64,000 nucleotides of DNA from Acanthochlamys bracteata (taxonomy: Eukaryota; Streptophyta; Magnoliopsida; Pandanales; Velloziaceae): assembly GCA_019914995.1 (NCBI GenBank), contig CM034131.1, positions 8,526,501 to 8,590,500 on the forward strand, given 5' to 3'. Shown one piece after another: positions 37,579 to 48,008 of this stretch. The notes under the pieces were generated by a model. It had not been told where the DNA came from. It did not search any database and saw nothing but the letters and a program-made list of their open reading frames with translations. Both the position numbers and the translations under genes were made by a program. Position 1 is the first letter of the stretch. Each line of letters opens with the position of its first letter.

Positions 37579-39518
37579 AGGTAGCTCTTTGTCCTGAAAA
37601 AATTCCTATGCGTCCTACCTCATCCATTTTGTAGCATGCGATACCCTATCCATGGCACTGCAGAGTATCATGGACCTTTCACGTTGAAGAAATAGTAAGT
37701 ATCGTACGAGTATATAAAAAGTAAACACCTCATATTCTTACTGCAGTAATAAGTGTGCAGTGTTTCATACTTTTCATGGAAATTTACTTGTTTGTGCCCA
37801 TAAAAAGTGAACTCTTGCATGATCAGCCTTCTGGCTGTATTTCCTTGTGGATTTGCAGGAGGGATTGCGGCCCCACCCTGAAATTTTTTGTGTGATCAGA
37901 ACCTGCCAAAATGTTTTACAACGCCTAGTATTGTGTTTGCAGGTGTACATTGTGTCACAGAACTACGGAACTTGCTGAGTTAAAATTGCATGTTTTAATT
38001 AGTTGATCAGAAATCTAAGAGGCATGCCAGCAAAACATGTACAGTAGCACCAACAGAGAAGTACAAGTTCCTTCCATCAGAATTTCTCGGAAGAATGCAC
38101 GTACTGGTTAGGAGGATATAAATCTGGGATTTTATTATATAGAGAATATGAGTTCTGTACAAAATATAATGCTTTGTACCTGAATATGTTAGTTTCCTGC
38201 AAGCTGAAACAACAGTAACAGACATTTCAAAAGCAGACGCAAACAAGATTGCAACTTGTAATTCTTTGATTGTATTATGTAAAGAAGTACAACTGTTCAC
38301 ATGATACTGTGGAGAGATCAACTATGATTATTGAGGTTTACAATTGTCAATCGCCCAGAATAGGCAAGCAAAATGTGCAATATAGTTGTTATAGTTTGCT
38401 CTGGTTCAATTTGTTTTCGAGGTATTTACTGTTGAACGAGTCCGGCTACAAGATGAAATGCTTTCTTCTTCTGCAACATCTCACAGCCCTTGAGATGCAA
38501 GGAAATCATGAAACAAGCTTTGAAAGCATCTTAAGCATACAAGTTCAAGCATGACTTTGCACCTCAGTACATTGACTAGGTTAGATTCCTTGGCCCTTAA
38601 CGAAACACTTATCTTGTCCTCTCATTCGACATAAATTTTCTCTTTGCATCTTCATGTCAGAGATGATGTTGCTCGACATGAAAGTTTTGAAACATCCAGA
38701 TACCAAAGAAGTAAACCAACATAGTATGATCTCAGCTATTCATGATAATGTTCTCCCACCTGAAAAATCAATATAGCACAACATAAAAGAAAACAGTCAT
38801 CAACAATGCTTATCTTATGTTGCTCTTCAAGGAAAATATCAACAAGAAGACATGGCAAGATTGAAAGTACAAACAATTGAGATAACATTCTAGAAACCTT
38901 ATGGGTAATACCCAGAACAAGTGATACTACGATTTAGGAGGCATGTTGGATAAATTCGGCAACATTACACACAAACATATGGAATGCGTATGAACTTAGA
39001 AATGAATGGAACAAGTCAAAACAAGGATATTATGTGAAAACAGTATCTCACTCATTGCAAAAGAACAATATGAGCGCACACATTCTCCCATCAAAGAGGT
39101 AAAAAGCACTAAGCATAGAGCTGACCTACCGTATTGCTCTCAGAAAAACTTCAATGATGGATAAATTCAAGATCCACAGATGATTTGATAACAATAAAGT
39201 ATAATGATAAGGAACTAGGTTTGATAACAATAAACTACTAGTAATACTGAAGCACTCTTTCATCTTTCATCCAAAATAACTTTCTCAAGGTGCTTCACAT
39301 CCAATCTATGGACAAAGTTGCAAGAAACAGTTAACAAAGAATCACCGTGTAATGTGTAATATTCAAAATCAAACAGAGACCTCAAAGTTTCCTATTACAA
39401 CTTAAATCTCACTCTCCGCATCTCTGAAACGGAATATGAAACAAAATCAAATCATCATTACCAACTATGTCAAAAACTTGAGACAACAAAAACGAAGTTC
39501 AGAGATAAGACAGCCTTC
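37579..39518. other. Spacer between the 3' ends of EIN2 and the GCK-domain gene
   Basis: This holds the EIN2 3' UTR (left, probably to about 38000) and the minus-strand 3' UTR of the next gene (right). The two short frames near 38007-38554 show no family motif. Nothing else was recognised. Confidence 0.4.
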
Positions 39519-40046
39519 TTAGCTCTTATTGCTCTCTGACTCGTTCTCTACCACAATAATCTCCAAATTGGTCTCTGTCAAACCTTGATTTTCCAGCTTT
39601 GCAGCTGATGATTCAACACTAGAGGATTGAACGGTGGCGGCTTTCGAGTCAGCAGCGGCAGCTTCGGTTGCAGCTTCTTCCGCGCGAAGAATCGGAGAGT
39701 AGTAATCAGCATGAGCATCCATACACTTCTTGAGAAGCGAAGTGACCTCGAAGCATTTATCAACAACATCCTCACCAGTCTTCTCTGCTTCTTCCACACA
39801 CTTCTCCCAAGCTACAAACGGATCCTTACAACCTCCGCTCTTCATGAACAAACAGAATCCGCACTCCATCTCCTCTTCTTCCTCTACTCCTTTTTCTCCT
39901 TCCTCAACCGCGGCTGCTGCCGCCGTCGACGGCGGAGCACCACCGTCTTGTTGTTGTTCTTCATGAGTCTCTACATATTCACTCTTCATTACAGTTTCAT
40001 TTGATTTGGTTTCAGAAGAAGACGGAGATGGAGAAGAAGAAGACAT
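39519..40046 (-). CDS. GCK-domain protein
   Basis: A single-exon frame of 175 aa. The first ATG in frame is at 40046; the frame is open upstream but without an ATG. The N-terminus is Ser/Pro/Glu-rich with a five-alanine run. Then comes the GCK domain, from ECGFCLFMKSGGCKDPFVAW through CVEEAEKTGEDVVDKCFEV to LLKKCMDAHADYYSPIL. It shows the family's spaced Cys pairs (CGFC, GCK, WEKC, KCF, KKC), which recall twin-Cys CHCH-like folds. The tail is Ala/Glu/Ser-rich and acidic. The function of GCK proteins is not established; by analogy a helical disulphide fold is plausible. Most of the protein outside the domain looks disordered. Confidence 0.9.
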   Translation of the reverse strand: MSSSSPSPSSSETKSNETVMKSEYVETHEEQQQDGGAPPSTAAAAAVEEGEKGVEEEEEMECGFCLFMKSGGCKDPFVAWEKCVEEAEKTGEDVVDKCFEVTSLLKKCMDAHADYYSPILRAEEAATEAAAADSKAATVQSSSVESSAAKLENQGLTETNLEIIVVENESESNKS

Positions 40047-40500
40047 TGTTTGGATAGCCGCCGGTGAGAATTCCGGTGAAGGAAATTCGTTTAAAAAAAA
40101 TTGCACGAATGCGTTTGTTTTGTTGCTGCGTGCAGCTTGGAATCCAAGCTTAAGCCTGTCAACTTTGACGAAAACCCTAAAACTATTACCCAACTAGAAA
40201 TAATAAAATATATAAATTAATTTTTTTAAATAATTTTTAATAAATTTTATAAAATATTATAAACTATTTAAAAAATATAAAATTAAATAAAATTATTAAA
40301 ATAAAATAAAATATATTTCAAACCACCCATTAATATTGATGGTCCCATTTATATTCATGGTCCCATCCAAGCAACAGCCCAAGGCCGGCCATAATAGTTA
40401 ACTCTTGCGATTAGCGAAGGTTAGTGAGAGTTAATTTACTTGTATCCAACGGATTAGAGACCAATTTTCTCTTGTTTCTTAATCTGTCAAGGAAGAACCA
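40047..40500. other. Promoter region of the GCK gene and AT-rich spacer
   Basis: The minus-strand leader of the GCK-domain gene is followed by an A/T run at about 40200-40320. Its right edge, TTTCAAACCACCC, resembles the ends of the window's MITE-like segments, but no left partner is clear. Confidence 0.35.
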
Positions 40501-41680
40501 TGGCTGCTGTCGCTGCTGTGTTGCCTTCAATTACTCTTAGGACAACAATGAAAGATCGTGTTCTCTTCTCATTAAAAAAGATCGAGTTCGACGTAGCATA
40601 ATAGACTAGTCACTTTGAAACAAAACAATCTGTGTTTGAACTCGCATTCTTCTTCTATAACTAATTCCACATCTTCACACTTTGCTCCTTCGCCGGTTTC
40701 TTTGGGCCTTAGCTTACGATGAGAAGGATGAATTAGAAGCTACGAACAGAAGAAGAAGAGCAGGAAGGCAGTGAAGAAGAAGTTAAAACAAGTTATAATG
40801 TTTATGCTGAGCAGGATGAAGAAGGAAGGCTTTATGTTGGTAATCTTCCTTACTCTCTGACTCCTGCTCAGCTCGCTGCTGAAGTCTTCGGTGAAGCTGC
40901 ACCATCGACTCTTTTGAGGTATTCTGTTGGTTCTTTTCATCGTTCAATCAGAATTGTGAAATGGAACTTGATGAGAGATTGATTGAGGACTGTCTACGAC
41001 CGGGTTACTTGTCGTACGCTCGTAGCCGAGGCTTCGTCTTCCTTACCATGTGCAGCTGATGCAGAAGAAGCAATCCGCATGTTCAAAGGCGCGTAGGTAG
41101 TATAACCAATCAAAATCTAATCTTTCATTGCAGCCCTTGGAAATTACTGAGTACGGCAAGCAAGGAATGAGTAATATGTTTTTTGGTTTTGCAGCAAGTT
41201 GGCAGAAGGACAGTGAAGGTGAATTCCCGGAAGTGGTTGGACCAAGAGCAACAGCGAGTTCCCGTGGTTCTTTCGACAGCCCACATAAAGTCTATGCAGG
41301 CAATTTCAGCAGACTGCGACCTTTGAATCGCTCAAGGAAAAAGGAAGCTTTTGGAACACAGAACGGAGTGCTCAGCTCGAAGGAGATATATGATATCAAC
41401 TCTGGCAGGTCTGGTGGGTCTGGTTTGTATTGTTTGCTTCTATGAAGACAGCCAAAATGCCTTGGAGTCCAAGAACTGAATGGTAAGAGTTGACAACACA
41501 AATGCTGAGCAAGAATGATCGTAAACTAATCGGAGATTGCATGAAGGCCACCGCAGCGAAGTCCCACACAAGCAAGATTTCCAGCAACGTCTACTAGGCC
41601 AGTAACACCTGAAATGAGCGAGGAAGCCAGCAGCAGAGAATACCAGCCTGAGCCCCATCTTCTAACGAGCACATAATAGA
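40501..41680 (+). pseudogene. Broken copy of a CP33-type chloroplast ribonucleoprotein gene
   Basis: Coding remnants run in order. ATGGCTGCTGTCGCTGCTG (40501) starts a transit-peptide-like stretch that soon meets stops. An acidic linker follows, then the first RRM (EEGRLYVGNLPYSLTPAQLA at about 40826-40890; VYDRVT at about 40990; ADAEEAIRMF at about 41055). Next are GRRTVKVN, SSRGSFDSPHKVYAGN and the second RRM (IYDINSGRSGGSG). Several changes of frame and stops separate these pieces. Intron-like pieces remain between them, for example GTATTCTG after TTTTGAG near 40918 and a TTTTGCAG acceptor before CAAGTTGGCAG at about 41197. It is therefore a decayed gene copy, not a retrocopy. CP33 binds chloroplast mRNAs. 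The block order and the VKVN...DSPHKVYAGN linker fit CP33 better than other cpRNPs. Confidence 0.85.
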
Positions 41681-42184
41681 TAAGGAGAGATCAGATCATC
41701 AGAAGGTAGCAGAGAAATGCTGCATCATTGATGTCGATCATCCATCGATGCAGTTCTGTTACCAGATATCAATCCTCTGTTCTGTTGCAATGAAATCTGG
41801 GTGTGCTGTATTTGAAACTAAACTTGCATTCAGGATTTTAATTTGATATCATCTTATTTCAGATGGCTGTAATCAACAGGATCAATGTACATCTATATAA
41901 TGCTTTACAGCTAGTTGGTATTTATATCAGTAGCAAGTTGCACTGATTATCAGTGAAACTGAAACCTAAAAAACAGGATTTTAAATAAAGGACCAGATTT
42001 TATACATCACAGCAAGCTAGTGCAATCAATAATCCAAAATGAAGGTTCATAAATTGGAGCAACTTCAAAAATTTTAGCAAATGGTAAGTGCCTTTTTTTT
42101 TTTTGAGTATATAATTGGGAAAGAGAGCACCGATATAAAAATTGCAGATTACTACTCACTGTTGCTTTGATGTTGCGGGAAGCA
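41681..42184. other. Tail-to-tail spacer, TatD 3' UTR
   Basis: Lies between the end of the CP33 remnant and the minus-strand TatD stop. A run of T at about 42095-42105 lies in the TatD 3' UTR. Nothing else recognised. Confidence 0.4.
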
Positions 42185-45100
42185 TCATCCATCACTTGCT
42201 GGACTTTCAATGAGGGCATCAGCTGCTGAATCCAAGTCATGAGGAAAGAAGACCCTAGAAAACAGCATTCTTGAAACAACTATCTAAAGAAAAAGTGGGA
42301 GACGTTTGACTATTTGAATCAAATTTGTCATCTAGACGTTTGCCTATAACAACTTTTGGATAGAGAATTTGCATATAATAGTGATAGTCTACCTTCTCTT
42401 ATGATCGATCAAAGAAATGTGTCCAAGTTTGAAACATGAACCAGGAAAGGAGGTAGTGCATAAGAGATGTATTAGCAGAATAGTACTACCTGCAGGTATT
42501 ACGGTACAGGGTTTTACTCAGTTGATCAAGGTTTCCAATACTTTTACATCCAGCCACCACTTCAAGGACTTGCCTAAAATGACAATAAAAAATGTTTATG
42601 ACTTGAATGTTATAGAGAAAACAATGGCCAGAAAAGAGTCCAGAAGCCATACAAAGTCTGGCTTCATATTATAGCAAAGTTCACTCCTTTTTCACTAAAG
42701 GATTGACCAAATAAAAGACTAGTGTCCAGCTATTAGATATATCTGAAAGCATTTTGTTTCAGCAAAGAAAGGGGCAGATACAATTATAACGGCTGGCTAT
42801 CGATTTGTAGTTAAACTTGAGTGCGCGAAGCACTGAGAGGAAAAATTTTTCTGAATAGTAGGAATTGTTACCAACATTAGTTTCACGAACTACATGAACA
42901 TTTTAAGCTACAAGTGAACAGCATAATACAATATCACAAGAAGAAGGGAGCTTTAAGTACCTCACAAGACAAGGCTCATTTCGACCTTTTGTAATAGATT
43001 CAGGGTCATGTTTCTCCTTTTTCTTTGAAAGCCAAGTCGATTTCACAAACTGCATCCCAGCATGAGTATTCTTTATCTCGCAATATGGGGAGTCTGTCTC
43101 TATCATCATTCTTTCAAGGGGAATGTTTTTCACAACATCAAGATTCTTAGTTGTCTTGAAAGAACAACCATTAACTCCTGTGTAGCAAAATCATTAGAAG
43201 ACCACAAGAGATATACTTTTTGGAGGGAAACCAAAATTTAATAGCCTTTTTATCCAAATCATTAAGAGGTGGATCACAAACTTGGAGACAACAAAGAACC
43301 TACGTGTAATAGTATAGGTTCATTCAAATACAAAAAAAATTAGACAATCTGAAATACCCTCTGGTAGAGCAAGTACAGTGGTTCAAGCACCATTCAACCA
43401 TGTCGAAAGGCACATATTAGCTCTGTCTTTTGATTCTTTTAGATGATCTTCACTGCTTTGGGAATTCTTTACTAAGATTACTTCACCAAGCCTTATCAGT
43501 TTCAACATAAAATATATGCAGCATGAATTTTTTACCTATGAACAGATCCTCAAATGATAGAAGTTTGTCACAATCTTCTGCACTACCAGTAAATGAATGG
43601 GCAACTCCTGAGATAAACCTGTTGAGAAAGCATAAGTTATGTAATCTATCCTGCCTCCAACAATCATGAGGTTGTTTAGCATGTCATATAGCAGTCTGCA
43701 AACATTGCCAGGTAGTTGAAAAGCCACATATAAAATGATTATTTTAATAAGCAAATGAAGAAAATTTAGAGGAATCACATTCCTTTTAAAAAGGAACATT
43801 TCTTCCATAATTCCTCTAAACTGAGAAATCACTAACCAGACTCATTACTGAATTTATCTAGGAACCAAAAGAGGAACCAGCCATGCTGTTGGAAAGCTTC
43901 TAACAAATATCACAGAAAGTACAAAATCCTACAGTTATGAACCAGACAGGATAAAACATGACAAGGACGAGGGCCAAAATATGGCTATTGTGTATACTGA
44001 AAAGGTCTATCACACATGATAAGCCTATACCACAATTTGACGGAATAGAAAACCACTCACTCAGCTTCCGATCATAGCACGTTTCGCAGTTAAAGTAACA
44101 AGAAAACTACCTCTCCTTATTTCGAGCTAAAATACTGCAGAAGTCATCAGCAGCAGCGCGCATATGTAGAAACATTGGCAGCTTTACACTAGCTGCTAAT
44201 TCAAACTGCTTCTCAAAGTACCTAAACCAACACATAAGAAGACAAAAGTCAGTATTCAGCTTAGCCACAGACATATTAACACACAAATATGCACATCGAA
44301 AGAGCAAGAAAGAGAGCATACTTCTTTTGTGTTTCAGGAGGGCAAAATTGAAGCCTGTCATAGTCCAGTCCACATTCACCAATTGCAACAACCTACAGAA
44401 CACATGACAAATGACGAAAGGGTAGTACAGCATTATGGAAAAGGAGAAGCACTTTTAATTAATACATGAAAAGTTAGTGAAGCATTATCACATAGAAAGC
44501 CATAAAACCTTACTAAAACTTAGGATACTCTTTTAGTAGCACCAATGCTTGCATAACCAAGCACCAAACTCACCTTTCCTTTTTCAATGCCCTCTCTGGC
44601 CAGTTTCTCCAGATTCCGGAAGTGCTGTTCTGGATCACCGCTTTCTTCAAACTCCTGGATTGATACAACATCAAATAATCGCACGAGATAATCAAACAGA
44701 GTAAACAGACTGCTCATCTATCCATCTGCCATCTAATCACCTTGCATCTGGTAGGATGCACCCCAACTGTGCAGAACAGCCTTCCTGCAAGATGAAATTT
44801 TCAAGCAAAATACACCAATTATGCTCTACATCAAATAGAGTGATGCCAGCAAAAATATGAACAAACATACGAGAAACTATTCATGTAAACGCTGCTTAAG
44901 GTATAACCAAAGTGCCTGGAAAATTGAATGAACCTATTTGTGAACTAAACCAAACTGATCAGTAGGCAGACCAAACTACCGTCTGGATGGCTATAAATCT
45001 ATTGAGACATTTAATATTGAACATACCATCGGTCTCTGCAATCGCCAGTGCCTCCTTCGATTCTTCAAGTGATCCACCCGTAACCTTCCAATCACAAGCC

Positions 45101-45504
45101 AATGAAAAAGCAGAGTTTTATCAAGTACAAGAAACATAAAAAATAACAGAAGCTTACTATGATCCTCTCTACTCCGGCATTCCACGCACGAGCAAGAACA
45201 GAGGTTATGTCAGATGCATGATACTGCTTTCCGTTGTAGATACCCTTGAACATTCCATCTACGAGTTAAAATTGGAAAGAAACATAGAATCAAAATTGGA
45301 ATGTTTGAATCAATCAATGGCTTGAAACTGAACTTGCCTGTGAGATTGACTGCTATATCTGTGAAGTAGTTCAGAAGCAAGATAGAGAGTATAAACTGAT
45401 CAGTTGCTTTATAACAACAGCAGCGAATAAAAGAGATTGAGAATAAAACGACAAGAAGAATGAACAGTTCAAAACTTGCCGATCAATTTTACACAGGAAG
45501 ACAT
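42185..45504 (-). CDS. TatD-family metal-dependent nuclease (At3g52390 type)
   Basis: Twelve exons on the minus strand: 45480-45504, 45338-45358, 45158-45258, 45027-45084, 44741-44784, 44574-44654, 44322-44392, 44111-44221, 43536-43618, 42961-43177, 42490-42573 and 42185-42254. They total 966 nt, giving 321 aa, in phase. Motifs of the TatD TIM-barrel are present. [15 protein letters not shown] replaces the bacterial first metal motif in the usual eukaryotic manner. [24 protein letters not shown] (metal Glu), [23 protein letters not shown] and [16 protein letters not shown] (metal Asp) follow. The protein ends [13 protein letters not shown]. The family is a Mg-dependent 3'-5' exonuclease on DNA/RNA, linked to DNA repair and apoptosis-like DNA breakdown in other eukaryotes. 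Exons 1 and 2 are only 25 and 21 nt, and both introns after them start with GC instead of GT. Confidence 0.95.
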
Positions 45505-47898
45505 TGTTCGCCGGGGGAAGGATTGAGCGGTGTGATCGTGCCTGAGGGAAATTATCGCCCGAGTTCAATAAAAATCACGCGACTCGAACCCGGTGCAGAT
45601 TTACACATTTGACCTTCAATAATATTTTTAAGTCATAGCTACCCCTTAACCGGTTAATCCTTTCGAACTGGATGAGCTTTCAAATTATTGTAGTAATCAA
45701 CCGACAAACAATTGCACAAAACAACATCACGATCCAATGTTGGGAGTTTTTGGACGATATTTGAACACTTTGACGTATAGGATCTTCTCAAAGTCGACAT
45801 CCAAGCACATAACCAAATTCTAAATGAGTTAAACGAGATTTTAAGAGTCCATATAAAATAAAATTTTAAATAAAAAATTTTAAAAATTTTTAAATATAAA
45901 TATTATTTTTAATTTAAAAATAATAGTAAAATGTTATATAGTAAAATATTTTTAAATATTTATAAAACTTTATTAAAATATATTAAAATGTTTTGAAATA
46001 AAACTTATTAAATGAATTGGAAAAAAATGCCTAAAAGTTCGTTCAGATTATAGATATAGATGGAGAGTAATAATAAAGTTAACACATTCTTTATTTTTAT
46101 TTGTGTTTAATAATTCTTTATTAAAAGAAAAAAATAGAGAACTTTTTTCCATCTCTTTACACTATTTCATAGTTAAATGTGTACCCACCAAATTTGTAGA
46201 TATACATGGTGACAAAAAAAAAAACAATCTTTTTAATTTTCTTATTTTTATAATATTTATTTATAATTTAATATTTATTTTTTATTTAAAATTTGTAAAT
46301 TAAAATGTGTTATTTTTATTATAATAATTTATTTGTTTTATTTATTTAATTTAATTAATCATAATTCGTAGAGAAAATAATATAATTATATAATTATTTT
46401 TATCTTTAATAATTGATATAATTTTATATTAATACTAAAAAAAAATTAATCTAAAAGTTATATTAATAAAGTTTATTTAAAATTATATTAATAATTAGTT
46501 AAAATTATATTAAATAAAATAATATTAATATAAATAAAAAGAGTATTTAAGTTTTTATGAAAATTTATTTTTATTACTCATTTATTTATCTATCTATTCT
46601 AACATAGTTAATTTATTATCCTTACTATATATCCAAACATTATGAAATTAATTAACTTTTTTTTTTTATCCATTCTCTTTTATTTTTTTATTTTTTTTTT
46701 ATTTTTATTTTTTATCTATGAATTCAAACATACTCTAAATATATAAGCCAATAATCCACATATGCGTAATTGACTTTGACTTGCATACTTGTATTTTTTT
46801 AAATGAGTCGCAAAAGAGCTACATTTTTTTCTCTTCTTCAGATTTTGAATGAGTCCAACTACTATAGACAAGTAGTAGTCAAGATCATTAAGTTCGAGTT
46901 GGAATTTTGAAAGTTCAATTCCACGTTTCAATCTAATAGAAACATGTTGCATTACATTAAAAATATTTCTTGTAGACAGCGAGCCAAGAGTTTACAACTG
47001 TAATAAAAATATTTTCTAGTTTTCCTTTACGCTAAAAAAAGGCTTGAAACTAAAATCTAGAAAAGATCTAAATAACACAAATTACGTTCGAGTTATAACT
47101 AATTAACCTGTCAATTAGAAAAAACAAAAAGATCAAATGAGAGAATTAATCTTACCTTAAACAGTAGTTATAAAAAGAGAAGCAGAGAAGTATTAAGTAT
47201 GAACTTAACTTAAAGCTTATTTCAATTTTTTTAAAATGAGTTTTATAAAATTATAATATTGTATAGATAAATTTGTTAAAAATAAAATTCAATAAAAATA
47301 AATTTAAAGTAATAATTAAATAATAAATTTTAATAATATTTTATTAAAAATAGAGTTTAGTGTAAAAATATTTTTATAAATATCCAAAACAGCCTCAATA
47401 TCACTACGATCATACTACTTACAGCAACGGGGGACTACCACATCCCGACCGTGCTTTCTTGGTTATTTATTCCTCGGAACCAATCAACTTAGCAAAACTA
47501 TTACAAAAATCCATATATACGAATTTTATTTAATTAACTATTTTGAACAAAAAGAAAGCGAGTTAAATAATCAGCTGTTGCTCCAATTTTAACCGCTTCC
47601 CTGTTTTCATCCCCCGCTTTCCAAATCTACTCACTCACCAATTCACCATCTTTGGTTTTCTATCTTTTTCTTTCTAATATTTTTCTGTTTTAATTATATT
47701 TCCTCTTCGTTGTCTTTCGCGGCCACGATAACAAAGACAGAGAGCAAAAAGAAAATCGAACGGGAATCAGAGATCGAGAAAAATAGACGCAGTCTTTTTC
47801 CCCCTTTCTCCCTCCGTCTTCAACATTCCGTACTTGGAATTTCTTCTGATTCGAATTTCATCGATCGGCGGAGAGAAGAATTGGGAATCAATCAAGTG

Positions 47899-47907
47899 AT
47901 GAGATAG
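47899..47907 (+). other. Minimal upstream frame ATG-AGA-stop in the BSL leader
   Basis: A two-codon frame, ATGAGATAG, 101 nt before the BSL start. Minimal frames of this kind can stall or reduce downstream initiation if they lie in the mRNA. Confidence 0.4.
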
Positions 47908-47946
47908 GAAAATAAAAATCGAGGACAAAGACGGAGGTAACCGTGG

Positions 47947-47982
47947 ATGAAGCCGGCGGCAGCGCTGGAGGAAGAACCCTAG
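47947..47982 (+). other. Upstream frame of 11 codons in the BSL leader
   Basis: ATG (context GTGGATGA) to TAG, out of frame with the BSL protein and ending 26 nt before its ATG. A likely modest brake on translation, if transcribed. Confidence 0.45.
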
Positions 47983-48008
47983 TCGACGGTAATCCTGAAT
48001 CTCCAGCC

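Larger units (their letters stand above)
45505..48008. other. AT-rich spacer between divergent TatD and BSL genes
   Basis: The TatD promoter lies at the left and the BSL promoter and leader at the right (from about 47600). The core, 45840-47400, is extremely AT-rich with A/T runs and holds at least one segment (about 47210-47395) with imperfect inverted ends like the window's other MITE-like repeats. No coding sequence recognised. A TATA-like ATATATAC lies at about 47512. Confidence 0.4.

Noticed and set aside
39627-40004. A 125-codon plus-strand frame
   Set aside because: It is the antisense shadow of the GCK-domain gene; its Ser/Phe runs mirror the acidic and alanine-rich codons of that gene.
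40047-40193. Upstream extension of the GCK-domain frame
   Set aside because: It lacks an ATG; the Ser-rich start at 40046 is the first possible one.
45575-45600. On the minus strand, CCGGGTTCGAGTCGCG looks like a tRNA T-arm
   Set aside because: No acceptor stem, anticodon arm or D-arm is found at the right distance; it lies in the TatD promoter region and is probably chance.
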